From: Microcebus murinus
Lineage: Eukaryota > Chordata > Mammalia > Primates > Cheirogaleidae
Direction of reading: 5' to 3'
Assembly: GCF_040939455.1 (NCBI RefSeq)
Contig: NC_134116.1
Span: 41,617,400-41,681,399 of the forward strand
Length of the DNA: 64,000 nt
A program made the translations under genes and the position numbers. Below, in pieces: positions 12,401 to 26,108 of the stretch. The stretch's first letter is position 1. The number at the start of each line of letters is the position of its first letter. The notes beneath the pieces are model-generated. The model did no database searches. It had not been told where the DNA came from and saw nothing but the letters and a program-made list of their open reading frames with translations.

Positions 12401-15400
12401 AATCCCTGTGGCCTCAAATACTTGCATTTGGATTGATGGATGATTAAACATAAATTTGAAGGAAAAATATATATATACTGTTGAATTTACAGAATTAGCA
12501 TTTTGTATGTTCATATCTATATTTTGAGTGATGTTATCCTATTATTTTTCACTCACTCTTTACTTTTGGTATCAATACCATAGTAGTCTCCTATTACTTG
12601 TATTGATTGGTGTTCTTCTTTTTCTATTTTGTGTAAATTTTTCTATGAGATAGAAAAGATGTCTCGGTGGTAATTTAGTTACACTTGCAGCTGACACCTC
12701 CCTCCAGTGAACTGGCATCACAGAAGGACTCAGAATGGGGAAACAGAATGACTTCAAGAGTCATGGAAGTAAAATGTCCTTCAAAGCAGGAGGAATGTTA
12801 ATTTGGAGTCCAAAATAAATTATAATAAAAATCTGCAATTCCTACACATCCAAATTTATGAATTTAGAGCTTTAATAAAAAATGCATTTTTTTAGGAAGA
12901 GAGGGAATTATTAAAAGCAAGATTGTGACTTAGTTTATATAAAATTAAAATTTAATTATTTGAAAATATATTTACTATAATATTTTCCCCCTGAAAATAA
13001 AGGCAATGATCTTAGAGTTCACATAGTTTAACATTTCTATTTTGCTGGGGAACATGCTGAGTCTCAGAGTGTTGGGTGACTTTTGCTCATGTTTACACTG
13101 TGAGGCACAGGATGAGAAAGGGCTAAAAGTCAGGTGTTTTGACTCCACATTCATCCCTCAGCCCTCTCCTGCCCCTGATATTGGAAGGTGAAGGGGCATT
13201 GAAACAATCATATCATCGTGGTAACAGTTCCCACTACTGGAAAGGTAAATAAAGGTCAGAGTACCCCCCTCCCCAATTAATCATTTGCTAAATCCAACAA
13301 CCTCACTAGTATGAACCATTAGGTAATAGTTGATACTTCAAACAAATACTGTATTGGATAATTGGACAGCTGCTGTGAGTAAATACATAACTGTCATTGT
13401 TGTTTGGTTTTCTAAGTGCTATATCCATATAACAAAATATCTCACAAATAGTACTTTACAATAAACAAGTGTCCTAGAAATCTACACTATAGCTTCTGTT
13501 CATCTCAAAAAACATTTACTGTGTTCTGTGTGAATGCTAGGCTATTCTACCATTTAGATAGCAAATCACTATATTTGATGCCACTTTGTAAGAGACTGAA
13601 TGGAAGTATTATTTTACTTGAAGTAATTCTTTCTATTTCAAAATTCCTAACAAGTACAAATACCATTTAGCATCCCCAAAGGTTAGAAAATAAAATATTA
13701 CGGAGGTTTAAAAATCTCATAACAGACATAAACAACACTTTCAGAAAAAGCCATTCCTCTCAGACAATACTATAATCTGGGGGAGCAAGGTAAGGGCCAG
13801 GGAGCAGGCATTTGTGCTAATGGGGACATCTCAATTGTACCAATCAAGCCATGATATACTACTGAGGAAAATATTTAAGTTAAGAAACACATGAAAATTG
13901 CTTCGAAAAGACAAATTCGTCTATAATTCTATGAATAATAATATGATTTTCATACAATATCTGCGAAAGAAAGATTCACAAAATTCAATCCAGATTTGAA
14001 AAGTGAAACTTAAATACTAAATGTGGCTTCAAATAGGTGTTGATGATATTAAAAGCAAACATTTCTGTGGCCTAAAATATATACTGAAGAACATAGATGT
14101 TTTAAATTTGTAGAGCTGTAGTTTGAAAAATTATGTTCTATATGATTGCCCTAAGGCCCACAAGATGCTTAAAAATATATATCAATATAGTATGCTTACT
14201 TGGGAATGAAATTGGCCTAATACACTTTGCAGTGATTTTTCTAAATACAGTAAAATTAAAGCATAAATGATTGCTTGGGTTAACTTGAAAATTTTGTGAA
14301 TTAGAAAACCCATTTTTGCGATGATTTCAGATGAACTTTATCTTATTGTATGGTATTTATGTCACAGATATTTTTTCTCCTAACAATTAAGATCCTTACT
14401 ATTTAGGAAAACTGGATACCTGAGAGATGATTGGGATAATTAGTGAAATGTTGAGTTAGAAGATGATTAATTTGTTTAATTAGACCTGCATTCTTTTTCC
14501 CCCCAAGGTTTTGCAAATATATCAATTACTTTTTATATTTTAAGATAGATCATGAACCAAAATTTTTAAACTATATGAGTTCTAAATTTGGCTGTACCAA
14601 AATTTGATTTGGTTTGTCACTTTTCTTCCAAGGAGAAATTATTAACCCCACCTAAAAGAATAGCATAAATTCTCTCTTTCATATGCTGAGTAAATGTACT
14701 GCTTTAAACTAATTCCCTGGTGGTACCCACTACAGACAATTGTCCTTTTGCTCATCCAGTTTTTGTTTGACTGTTTTCTAGTAAAAGAAACAGTTGGGAT
14801 TTTATACAGTTCCTCCTTTGTTTCCCATATTTCTTTTTAGAGTAAAAATAAAAAAAAAAAGAAAAGAAACTATTTAGGATTTAGACTGTGTAATCATTCA
14901 ATGGAAATCAAACATATAATCTCTCATCTAGATTATTTTTGAATTACAGAAAAGCTGATTACCTCACTAGGGTTTAGTAAAATGCATGTAATGTGTTTCT
15001 GGTTTGTTTCTGTTTGTTGAATGAGACTAGGCTGGATTCTTAACTTCTTAATTTATTTCAAACATGTTCAATAAGATCTCAAGAAAATAGAACAATTTCA
15101 TTCACATTAGTAAAAATTCTTTTTTTTCCCAGTTATTTGTCTTTTTAAACTCAAAGCAGGATTGAGGCCATTGGTTGCAAAATAGTTAAAAATATAAACC
15201 AATCATTATAATTACAAGCTTGTTTTCTATAACTATAGAGGATATATTTAATCTAGAAAATGCCAACCTAAATATATAACAGAATTACTTGCTAAAGTGT
15301 AAAGCACATTATTAATATGGTAATGGTTAAACTCACTTTGGACAATACAGGCTGTTCTGTTATTCACAGAGTTAGATATCCTTGTGATAAAAAGGGTGCT

Positions 15401-16934
15401 AAAATTTTGACTTTGACCATGAAATTTGTTCCACTCTTCTAAAGAAACATCACTAACCTGTAAAGGGATTTTAACAACATGTCTTTCAAAGTCAAACAAT
15501 GCAATTCTCATACAGAGAAGGATGCATTGACTGGTAATGAGGTGTGAGAAGTTTCAAATAGCTTGGTGTGGGACCAAGGTTAATATAATTATGGACCACA
15601 AACCCCAAGAAATCACTCACTCTCTTACTTCTGACCTACCAGCCTGCAATAAAAGGTGGTCTTTCAGTCTTCAGTGCGCTGATTTAAAATGATCTATTGA
15701 TCTGGACCACAGAAAGATGAATAAACTGAGGAACTGAGGCTGCCTCCAAAAGATAATGAGCAGAACTGAAGGAATGTTGCTGTGGGGTAAGGAATCTTCT
15801 TTCTACAAAAGGCCATGCATGGCAAAAGCTGGGACTTTAAAGAACAATGATAAAGATTCTAAGAAGAGGAATGTCATTCTTGTGGTCCCTGAGAAAATGC
15901 TTTAAAATGTTGTCAGGAGCTGCAGAGAAGAGTCATACAAGTGAATAAAAGATGGGTTCTTTGCACTGGGGGATTGAAGAAGGAGCCAAAGAAAAGTGCA
16001 CAACTTTGGGAACTGTGGATGCTTTACTTGCTTCTAAAGATTAAAAATAAACAAACCAACAAGAAAAAAAAAAATAACAGGTCAAATGGAAAATGTGACA
16101 ATAAAAAGGCCTTTCAAATCTTTTAATTAGGAACATGTTCATGTGTACCCTAATCAGGAAGTGATAGTGCTGAGATATGTGTTACTGTGGTCTAGGTGTG
16201 CCTTCTCAGTTATTATTGCTCATGGGCACAGACATAAGCACATATGTTTTATAGATAATTTCTCTTTAATAATTAAATATTGGAAAATAGTGCATATACA
16301 ATTGTTTTGTATTACAAGCTAGCTTCAAAAAATAGGTATTTAAGTTACAGAGGCCCTTTGTGTTTGAGGCATAAAATGCATTTAATAGTACAATTTTAAA
16401 TGATTTTATTTGTATTATGCATTCCATTATTTTAATTACCTCTGTGTTTGTGTTAAAGAATTTTTGTCTCTATCAGATGCTTCATTGAGAATTTCCTTAA
16501 GGGGTAGAAGAGAAATTAACAAGTTACCCTTCCTCCAGTACAAACCTAAGAAACATGCAATCTTACTTACTCTACTTAAGTATCAGTATAGATACTGCCT
16601 AAACACTTAGATCGGGATTGATCACATTTATCAGTTATTCATGAGCATATTTAGACACTTGAGTAATTAAAAATTAAAAGCAGTATAAATGAAATATTTT
16701 CCTTTTTTTCAGACATGGCTTATCATTCCATGAAGACTTTCATCACAGTGCGACTCCAGTTTTCCTCATTTCTCTGAGCCCTTTCTGGGAGATTTTCTCA
16801 GGAACAGAATTGAGGCATGAGCGACTTGTGGACATGTTCCTGAGAAAACACCCAGCAAATGTGCTTTCAGCTTGGCATCCAAGGTCATACATGGAAATGG
16901 GGAAGGGAATAATCACAATTTTGAAGGAGTATGT
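12401..16934. other. 4.5 kb of unassigned AT-rich DNA
   Basis: No gene is supported. Small frames at 12572-12757 (minus), 15248-15511 (minus, 87 codons), 15941-16126 (plus) and 16410-16610 (plus) show no recognisable domain or homology that I can name. A-rich runs at 14845-14870 and 16056-16075 could be tails of unrecognised retrocopies, but the sequence ahead of each is not familiar. 13.0-13.3 kb is somewhat less AT-rich than its surroundings. Confidence 0.5.
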
Positions 16935-17095
16935 GTAATGTGGTAGAAAGTACATGGCCCTAGACTCAGGAAAATCTGATTGTAAATCCTTGCCTTTGCC
17001 AAATATTTAGCTAAGGATTTGACCTCTCCAAGTCTCTCTGTGCAAAATAAGGATAGTAAGATCTGGCCTTATGATGTCATTTTATATAAATGTTT
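16935..17095 (+). repeat. MIR SINE fragment
   Basis: The order 'ggccctagactcaggaaaatctga' (split at about 16954-16980), then 'tgtaaatccttgcctttgcc', then 'tgacctctccaagtctctctg', then 'caaaataaggatagtaaga' follows the MIR consensus (tRNA-derived start, 'gaccttgggcaag', 'cctcagtttcctcatctgtaaaat'). It is old and diverged, in plus orientation. Confidence 0.7.
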
Positions 17096-17589
17096 TCAAT
17101 TAAAAATTATCCAATTTCAGACATGGAAGATATACTTCCCTTCCCCACGTCTGCATTATGTGGTTATACATTTGGGTAAATCAACATTCAGTACTTTTTA
17201 TTCAGTTATTACATAGTATTGTTTGCAAGTTAACCATGGCATGTACAATAAATACATTAACTTCCATACACCAACTTTTGTTTTCTAGAGTTAATAATTG
17301 TCTCCTTTTATAATTTGATAGTATTCTAAGACCTATTAGTAATTCATCCCTTCATTGTACAAAAGAACTGTAAAAGTTCCATTTATATGCTCAAACACAT
17401 AAAGTATATATCACTTCCTCCTGTGGCTATAGGTTCCTATCTGATGATTTTCTTGCATTTGCTCTTCCCAAGCATGCCAATAGGCTCTTAGCAGAGAGTC
17501 TGCTTCACTATCAAAATAAATCCCTTTCTTCCCTCTTGATTGGGTCCTTTGTTTCTTCTTGCTTCATTTTATCTGTTTAAGAGAAACAC
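17096..17589. other. Unassigned stretch
   Basis: Nothing is recognised here. A 65-codon plus frame at 17019-17216 overlaps the MIR and is not a gene. Confidence 0.45.
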
Positions 17590-18440
17590 ATCTTCTTGAA
17601 AACAGGGCTCTGGAAACTTGTGATCTTGCATATTTGAAAATGTTTGAATTCTTGCATGTTTGAAAATATTTTTTAACTTCATACTTGAATGGTAATATTT
17701 CTATTATTAGAGATTAAATCTCTCTAGGTATTTCCAAGGCATTATTCATTGTCTTCTTGCTGTTAGTGTTGCCATTAATGAGTTTAATGCCAATTTGGTT
17801 ATGAAGAGCTTATAATAATTTTGTTTTTGTTTTTTTTCTGTGCCTGTCACCTCACTCCTCAATCATAGAAGCTTTTGGTTCTTCTTTTCATTGCCATTCC
17901 TCTAATATTTTTCAATGCTGTGCCTCACCATGGATTTTGTTTTCCATTAATTTGGTAACTTTGTAGGTCTTTCCAATTTAGAAATTTTCTGTTTTAGAAA
18001 AAAAATGTGTAATTTCTTTGACAATGTTTGTCTTATTTCTTAGCAGTCTCTGGTATCCCTTTTCATTGGTTGATGGAAATCATGCATTTATCATTTGGTT
18101 TCCTTATCTTTTTTCTTTTGTTTTCTATTATTTTATCATTTTAAAGTTATTTGGGGGGAACAACTAAAAATTTTCTTTTAAGATTTTCATTAATTATTTT
18201 TTTCAACGTACTACTATGATTACCAGGAGTAGTAGGAGAATAATTAGAGTACTTCCTTGAACCCATGACATCTTTTTGATTTTTTAAATAGTATCCTCTT
18301 CTTGTTTATACTTATAGCATCTCTTATGCTTCTCAAGAGTGATTTTATAATTTGTAAGGATACTTTTTTCTTCCTGCATTGCAGTTTTTCATAGCTCTTT
18401 TTGTTTGTTTATTTCTTCAAATATCTGGTTTTGACTAACA
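17590..18440 (-). mobile_element. Antisense L1M/HAL1-type fragment (ORF1 to ORF2 junction region)
   Basis: Phrases such as 'cattcattgtcttcttgctg' (near 17750), 'atgagtttaatgccaattt' and 'tttatttcttcaaatatctgg' (near 18410) appear in the order expected of the antisense strand of old L1 ORF1/ORF2 interval sequence. A similar arrangement recurs at 45.7 and 49.6 kb. It is strongly decayed with approximate edges; a HAL1 (ORF1-only relative) origin is the main alternative. Confidence 0.5.
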
Positions 18441-21400
18441 ATTCATAAGCAAGAGTACAGAACTAAAACAGATAAGTGCTGGACCATGCATAGGTGGGAC
18501 TTATTGAATAGTAGGCTTCACCATAGAAGAAAGAGGTAGAATATCTCCCTCTGGGGAATTCCTCAAGACATATCTGTCAGTCTTTTCTCCTATACCTGGC
18601 AGCTTCCCTGAGTGAAACCTTTGATCTCCTACCTGCATGTAATATATCCTGCTTCCAACTTCCAGCTTTGTAGGGACTGATTAGGCAAAGGAGGCAGAGA
18701 TCACACTATTTGGTATATACAATTTCCCTAGCGCCTTTGTTTTCAAGAGCAAAGGTCACTCTTGCCTTTAATAGTGACTGATATTTTTTATTTCCTGAAT
18801 TTCTATGGTTTAATTTCCCCAGGACTAATTTTGCCAGGTAGTCTCCTTCATGTGTTAAGTAAGGGATGATACCTGGTGGGTATTTGTTTGTCCCCAGATT
18901 TGTGACCTGCTATTTTCTGTTTGACTCAATCCTTTAATCTCTACATTCACAGGTACATGCTGTCTCCATCACCTGGGCCTTTTAGGATTTTGAAATGTGA
19001 AACAAATTTGCACCTTGTTGCTTAAGTGCCAGCTTTCTTATCTCTGTTAAGCTCAATTACTGTTCATTTATCCTCTCTCAATTTTCCAGAATGTTAAAAT
19101 CTCTTAACTGTTAGTGTTTCTTTCCTATGACTTTTTTGTTTATACATTTGTACTTTCTTATTGATCATTTTGTTGCCATTTTAGTGGGAATTTAGGTAGG
19201 AACTAAGATATTTATTCAATCTGCTATAATTAACCACAAGAATGTCAGGGACTTTTATACTATATGTTTCCTTGATAAGTAGGGGGAAAAAAGTAATGTG
19301 GATTGCCAAAAAATAATCAACCAATACATAATAACAAAATGTGGAGCTTCTCCAGTTGAAATAGAAGCAAGGGAAATACAACCCCACCAATTAATTTGTC
19401 CTCTCTCTCCAGTCCCTAAGACAATGTCAGCAGATGCCTAGGGCCCATTAGGAATATACTTTGGATTCTATACAAATTTGATCACACAATATTGGTTAGG
19501 GTTTACTTCCAAACAACAGAAACCACTTTACGTAGTTTAAGCATAAATATATTTATTAACAGGAATTTTTGGACAGGCTAGAAGAATAGTTTGTACATAC
19601 AGCTCCAGCTCCCTGAAATCTCACTGCTTCTCCTGTGATTGAGAAAGCTCCTACCTCTGATTTAGGAAACTGCCAAATTAGGAAGTCTCAGTAACAATCT
19701 GCAACAAAAAAATTTCCCCCAAGTTGTCTTTCTGCCCCGCAACTCAAAGTTTTGAGTAAGTGTATGTGACTGGTGGAACTTCAGTTACATCTATAACCCA
19801 GTGTGATAAAAGTTCGAGGATATACATTTCAGTCCGTACGTTGCCCTTTGAGAAGAGGAATGTCTTTAGAGAAGAAAACTAATCTATTACCTATCCACCT
19901 ACATCTGCAGCAACTTGCTTTGTTCAGACAACAATATAGCTTGGATATTTTAACTCTACTTAAAAACATACAATCATAAATGATTGAATGAGTTCCTTCA
20001 GCCATGCTCATTTATCCAGGCATAGAAGTGGAGAAGTCAGATTCTTGAATTGATTCATGGTTTGGGTTTTACACAGTGAATATAAGAGTTGAATAAGGAT
20101 GCAGACAATTATTAGAAATAGTTGATAGAGTACAGTATATGAGGAGAAAGGATATTCAATAAATACTGATATCATCCTTAAAGGATTTACAGTGTTGATG
20201 GGTTTATTAGATTAAATTCTTACCTGGAAAGAATGAAACTTGTTTTAGCTACAGTAAGCAAGAATTAAGATATTAAAGTTTAGTAGAAAGTTTACGGAAA
20301 CTCTTTCAGGGCCAGAAAATAAGACTTGAAAGTTGCCCTTCCTGAAAAAGCCAAATTACATTAAAGAATGGTTTCACCAGAAACCCTATTGCCAGGTTAC
20401 AGACCCTGCAGACAGTATTGCTGATACTAGGCACTATGCCCTACTCCATCAGACCCTGTCATTAGCTGTGGAAAACTGTATTCCTCTGTCAACATACTCA
20501 AAAAAATGGATTCCAGGGAGAATCTATTTCTTCAAAGTGCTTCTGACCTGGTATTTTCTGTAGGTGAATCTAATGAACAGAGTCTAGGTATCATGGCCTG
20601 TGTGTTAGTTGTTTTGAGAATTTGGCAAAACGTGAAACGATTCAGGAAAAATCCAAATGTCCTGCTTGACCAGGCTGAAAAGGACTTATAGGAAATTAAG
20701 AAAGCTAATGAAATACTTAGGACATTGAGATTAATGGTTATTTTTATTGAAATTTAATATGTAATTTATGCCAGCATTGCAGTGAAGAGAAAGTATTTAT
20801 AATACAATAGGCACTAAATGAAGGCTTATAAATAATTAAAGAATGTTACTACCTATTTATATTTATATATAAACATATAAATTTATATTTATATATATTT
20901 ATATATATATTTATTTATATTTATTAAATATAATAAATATGTGAAATATTGAAAAGTATAACTGAATAAAGAATAGTCATTCCCATATTTAAGCTAAAAT
21001 TTAGAAGAGGGTTTTATAGATCATCAACACATATGATAGTAATTATAGTAGCAAAAAGAAAATGGATGACAAAATCACCTTATTGATATCCTTTTGTTGG
21101 AATTATAAGTCCAGAAAAATGGTAAAGTAGTATTAAAAAAAAAACACCTTTGAATCAGCATATTTTTCAAATGTTTGTTTTTCTCTCCATGTTAAAGCGT
21201 TTTAAAGTGTATTATACATATATAAATTATACTAGATAATCTAGGAAGAAAACACTTTGAGTATACTTTCCAGAAATTAACACATCAGAAGTTATTAAAC
21301 ATTTTGTTTTTAAAGTTAAAATAAATATCCGTAGTCTAATATGCACTTTAAATTACTAATGTATTTTTGCAATTAAATAAAGTGTCCTTGGAGCAGCGAT

Positions 21401-22854
21401 TTCCATGTAAAACCAGAGTGTTTCTCACTGATTTACTTATTCTGGTAGTAGAGACGGTATTAGATCAATTTCATTATGCAAATGTGACTTTCTAAATAGA
21501 TAGAACCATTTTCTTCAAGGTTGGACTTCAAACATCAGTTACTGTAACTTTCACTCAGAACTACTCTTTTTAGAGCACATTTTATATTATCTCAATAAAA
21601 GCTGCTTAGATTAATGGAGGATTGGTATATATGCTTGCTGTTTTTCTCTTGTGTTATTTTATTGTAATATTTATGTTTTTTTCTAAAATTATTTTTATTC
21701 ACTTTTGATTTGACTGGATCATGTTATTTTATAATAAAATGAACAATATATGAAAAATGAGAGTCAATCAAATACATATATCTCCTGTATCATAATATAA
21801 ACTTTTGAAAAAAGAGAAAAGAAAGATTGAAGATAAAAGGTTAGAAAGAGGTGAAAGGAAGTTGGAAAAGGGAGAATGATAAAGATAAAGGGAAGCAGAG
21901 GGAAAAATTTTGAGAGAGTTGAAATAGGTAAGAGATGAAAGAAAGTTTTGATATAAAAAATGGAATACTAGAAGTAAGAAAATAAGAGAAAATAAATTTA
22001 AATAATTATTACTACAAAGAATCTATAAAGAAATTACTTTGTTAGTTTGTTGATGGAAAAGGAGGAATAATTTTCTGAAATGTTTGTAAAATAAATGTAG
22101 CCTAATCATGTCTCTAGATGAATGAGTTACATGGATTGGAGGATCTTATATAAAGGATATGAGAATATAACTGTCATACTGAGTCACCGTCAATTCGAGA
22201 GATCCAGCGTGGTTCCTTTGATGTTTTTCAGGAAAGTTTGCTAGTTGCCCTCCACACCCGAAACTTGGGGAGTCTGTGATCCTTAACTTCCTTTTGGTAA
22301 CCTATTATAAACTCCATTCATGAATTTATCTAAGGCTTTCCTGAGCCTATTTATATTTTCAGACTATATAACCTTCTGGGGTAATGACTTGCATATGTTT
22401 ACTACCAACTGTGTAAAGCAGTAAAGTACAAAGCATAAATCCCTTTTATCTTTTATATTGCAATGGGCATCCTCTAGTCCTGGTGCTCTTTAATTTATTT
22501 CGTGAAAGAAATCCTTCTTTAGACTTAATGATTTGGCATAGTCTGAATCCATACAGTCTCATCTGTAATTTTATGAAATTAAATATTCCTAACCTTTGAC
22601 AATATTCTGGCATAGAAGCAAAGGCTGTGACATATATGTAAACAGCTTTGCTCTTAATTAGTTGCATGCTTTGGGGGAAATTATTTTATATCCATAGATC
22701 CCAAAATCATTTTCTAGAAACCAAAATGCTAGATAATCTCTAAAACCCCTTCTGTTTTCCAATTCACCTGTAGTCTACCACCTATTCCATCCACCCCACC
22801 GCCCCCTAAAAAAAAAATTTGGAAGAGATGGAGAAAGCTACATGATAGATGAAT
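18441..22854. other. 4.4 kb of mostly unassigned DNA
   Basis: No gene is supported. Frames at 19181-19390 and 19829-20011 (minus), 20333-20563 and 20506-20691 (plus) and 22446-22667 (minus) have no recognisable product. About 19495-19700 includes 'aacaacagaaaccac' and 'taaatatatttattaacagga', which resemble a dispersed repeat class I cannot name. 21.8-22.0 kb is purine-rich (GAAAGA-type) on the plus strand. Confidence 0.45.
20862..20940. repeat. TATATT/ATTTAT low-complexity repeat
   Basis: Imperfect units of 'atttatat' and 'atatttat' run for about 75 bp, with a weak inverted arrangement. This is a simple AT repeat. Confidence 0.85.
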
Positions 22855-23040
22855 ACAGTATCTTGGAGTTAAATCATCAGGATTAAAATCTCATTTCCTC
22901 TACTAGCTCTATACCCTTAAGAAAGTTAGTTATTTCTCCATGCCTCAATTTCATCATCAGTAAATTGGGAATAATAATAGTTCCAAATTCACTTTTTTGT
23001 TATTTTATAGGTTATATCATGTTAGTTTTCATTAATAAAT
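22855..23040 (+). repeat. MIR SINE fragment
   Basis: The order 'ctactagctctataccctta', 'gaaagttagttatttctcc', 'tgcctcaatttcatcatcag' and 'taaattgggaataataatag' follows the MIR consensus closely. Plus orientation, old. Confidence 0.82.
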
Positions 23041-23046
23041 GAGTAT

Positions 23047-23079
23047 GTGTGTATATATACATATATATATATATATATT
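23047..23079. repeat. TG/TA then AT dinucleotide microsatellite
   Basis: A short 'tgtgtgtatatatac' run leads into (AT)n at about 23060-23078. It probably arose at the 3' end of the adjoining MIR. Confidence 0.9.
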
Positions 23080-23154
23080 TAAAAACTTCTGGCATAAAAT
23101 AAGCACCATATAAATGTTAACATATAGAGATATAGATACAAACACAGAGATAAG

Positions 23155-23190
23155 GAGGGAGAGAGAGAGAGAGACAGAAAGAGAGACCAA
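23155..23190. repeat. GA-rich microsatellite
   Basis: A 'gggagagagagagagagaga' core is followed by GACAGAAAGAGAGACC. It creates the low-complexity Ser/Leu/Tyr frame seen on the minus strand at 23079-23351, which is not a gene. Confidence 0.9.
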
Positions 23191-23199
23191 GAGAGAGGA

Positions 23200-23600
23200 A
23201 GCCAGCACACTTCCCTACACCCATGTCCTTGGGTGGTCCCACTACATATTGACTCTGGGCTGGGCCATATGACTAGCTTTGGCAAATGGAACACCAACAA
23301 ATGTAAAATTAGCATGGGGTTTACTTTCTTCAAATGCTCATCTGAGCTCACTATGTGAAGAAGTCCACTCTACCCTCCTTGAGATTACATGGAGAGAGAA
23401 ATCCAGCCATCCCAGTTTGGGCCCAGATCCCAGTTGACCAACCAACTGAATACAGCCACATGAGTGAGCCCATGTGAGCCCAGAACCACCCAGTGAATTC
23501 ATGGAATCATGGAAAGCAAATGGCTCCTCTCTGAAATCAATAAATTTTGGGTGCTTTGTTACACAGCTATACTTTAGGATACAAGTGATACTTTGGTCTT
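23200..23600 (+). repeat. Possible MaLR-type solitary LTR (low confidence)
   Basis: The stretch holds 'tatgactagctttggcaaatgg' landmarks (about 23269), repeated 'catgtgagcccag' and 'acatgagtgagccc' phrases (about 23459-23485), then 'ggaatcatgg' and 'aataaattttgggtgctttg' before 'acacagctatactttaggat'. The 'aataaa' followed by 'ttttgg...tttgttac' close recalls ERVL-MaLR long terminal repeats such as the MLT1/MST groups. It would be a non-coding relic; I see no internal retroviral gene. The subfamily is not assigned. Confidence 0.4.
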
Positions 23601-23769
23601 TTCTGGTTCTCTTTTCGATGTGCTGGTCTTAAAGATTGGTGACCATAACTGAAAATTCACATAAAGCTAGTCTGATGAATTCAAATCCCATTCCTCATTA
23701 ACAAATGTATTACCATATATACAAATGGACAAAACATGTGCTTGCATTAAATTTAGCATATACAAGTAG

Positions 23770-24110
23770 TGTCTAGTGTAGTGTTCCCTGAGAAACAGAC
23801 TTAGAGATTCACATGCAGGAAATTTATTAGAAAGTACTCTTGGGATTAATACCTCTGAAGGAGTGAGGAAAGTAGGATTGGCAGTAAGAGAAGATGAACT
23901 GCAATATACTTGTTGCAAGGGACTCAGAGATAACACATGGAACTTTGGAATTACGGTGGCCTTTCAGAATGTTCCAAGTTTAAGCAAGAGCCAACACTTT
24001 GTACCACAGCTTTCACTCGTCATTGGATAAGACTGCTTTTATCTGATGAGAGATAAGTCTAGCTCTTATCAGAGAAAAGTTGTAACTTTGGCTGAGGCAA
24101 CTCTTTTTTA
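23770..24110. repeat. Probable old dispersed repeat, family not assigned
   Basis: The order 'gttccctgagaaacagac', 'aatttattagaaagtactct', 'gggattaatacctctgaag', 'gttgcaagggactcag' and 'tggaatta' recalls a dispersed mammalian repeat that I cannot name. It does not encode anything; the 89-codon minus frame at 23667-23936 runs over it by chance. Confidence 0.35.
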
Positions 24111-26060
24111 TTGAGGATTTTGTTAGTCAAGTATAGTTATAATGTGTTTGTTATAGAGTCCCCATTCTGCAGTCATCCCACAAACACAAAACAGAACAGT
24201 GTGTTAATCTGGTTTTCCTCAAGTGGGATATTATCCTTGGTTTGTTAGCAAAATCCTCTTTCTCACTTGACAGTTTAGAGTGACAAAAATTGACTCTTCT
24301 TTCTCTGATGTAGACTTCACCAGCCTTGGAATGCTATGCATTGGACGGTCAATTGTAAAGGGTGGAGGGGGAAAGAGATGCCAAATGTAGGCAGGGTCCA
24401 ATGCTCCTTTTCTATGTGATGTTGGTACTTGTGCTCAGTGATCTTCCTAAAGCCATTTTTCCAGTGATATTCATGTTTCTCCATAATCACAGCTAAATGT
24501 GCAGCACAATTTTGAGGAATGGCCCCAACAGGACTCAGCTTCTACAACTTCATGCCACTTATATCAATGCAGTACTGAGGAGATCATCATAGATGTTTTC
24601 ACCTCCATGGAGGAAGAACTTTGTCCCTGCTGCTATCATCATGTGATCCCTCCCCCAATGATTATTTAAAGGTTTTAAGCTAAAACTGGTTCAGGGCATT
24701 TGCACCAAACCCATGTAGCTTGGATACTCCAGAAGCTGGATGCTTCACTCTTCTTCACCAAAGACAAACAAATTGTTTCCAGTGGCTTCTAGTGATTTGT
24801 GAGATGTTTTGGAGCATAGTGGAGTGGGGCTATGAGCCGAAGCTGGTCATCTCAGGTATGGCTTGGTTCTTGGTTTCAGTATTAAAATCTGGTAGACAAT
24901 TTTGATTTCTGGACTAGCTAGTGCCTCTAAACTCAGAGATACCAGATTTATGAGTTGCAAATCTGAGAAGTTCCTATCTGATTCGGCCCCCCAACAATAA
25001 AGACCTCTCTCAGCATCACCAATGCAAGTAAGTATGCACAGCTGTGGGCAATCCAGCTTTAGCACTGTCTTCTTGTTGGACCAAGGTATACCATGTTGCT
25101 TTCTTGGGCTTCTTTCTAGACTCCAAGGCTGGCAGCAGCTTCATGGTGTCCCTCAAGACTGAATTCCAAAAGATGTTTGGTTTTTTATTTTATTCAGATA
25201 TCTGCAGAACCCACCAAAGCATCCAGCCTAGGAATGAGGAATGAGTGAATGAACAAAGAAAATGGATGAATATGATATATGAATGGATAAATACAGCTAG
25301 GTACCTAGGCCACTGGTCACCATCCTCCACACCCAGAATTCAATAGCAAATGTTTCCTGTAGCCATGGTGACCTCCCACAGCTGCTCTGGCTAAAGTCCT
25401 CTTCCTACATAGCACCATTGGAGAAAGGGGATAGGATTGGGAAAGAATGGGCTGATTCCTTCTGCTCAGTTTTGCTGGTCAGAGTCAAAGGAGGCCCTCA
25501 CCACCCCCTTCCACTGCACAAACCCAATTCCTTAAAGGCCCTGGCTCCCAGGAAAAAGAACACCTTGAACCTGGAGAGAAAAAATGTAGGCAGCACTGTA
25601 TAGCATTCACTATCCATGGTTTGCCACAGTATATAGCAATAAGAAAACTCTGTAGTAATTCCATCCACACAAGTTTCTGAGAGACTAAGAAAACATTAGA
25701 CAGAGGAGAATATGCTTTGCCAGAAAGTAATGTAGTTAAACATCCATTTTAAACATTAGAAATTTAAAAAGGAAACATAAAATGTATTTGAACACTAACA
25801 CCAAACATCTACATATTTTGCAGTTAGGTAAACACTTTTAGAAAAATAGGCGGCATGAAAATGATCAAGGCAATTTCTCTCAATGAAGGTCATTCTACTG
25901 AAAGTGCTTCGTAGATAGTTTCTCATGGAAGAAATGAGTCTCTCCCTTCCCTCTTTGTTTTAATCCCAGGGGGAAAAATCCAATAAAAATTATCATCACA
26001 CCCATTTCCCCCTTCATCTGTGTAAGGGGAATATATTCCTTGGATTAAATAGATTGCAGT

Positions 26061-26062
<2 letters not shown>
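24111..26062. other. 2 kb of unassigned, less AT-rich DNA
   Basis: This is one of the less AT-rich parts of the window, with several short frames (24720-24905, 25044-25244 and 25418-25603 plus; 24847-25065 and 25485-25670 minus) that overlap each other on opposite strands. None shows a familiar domain or a continuous coding pattern. It could be an old retroelement internal region or unique sequence; I cannot decide from the bases alone. Confidence 0.4.

Positions 26063-26102
<40 letters not shown>
26063..26102. repeat. (AC)20 microsatellite
   Basis: Twenty perfect AC units run from 26063 to 26102, followed by 'atacacac'. Length and purity predict polymorphism. The Cys/Val-rich minus frame at 25923-26108 is produced by this tract. 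Confidence 0.97.

Positions 26103-26108
<6 letters not shown>

Noticed and set aside
23200..23600. Endogenous retrovirus with coding genes
   Set aside because: Only an LTR-like stretch is visible; no gag, pol or env-like frame flanks it, so at most a solitary LTR relic.
26063..26102. CRISPR-like regular repeat
   Set aside because: Dinucleotide microsatellite with no spacer structure; the window is from a mammal.
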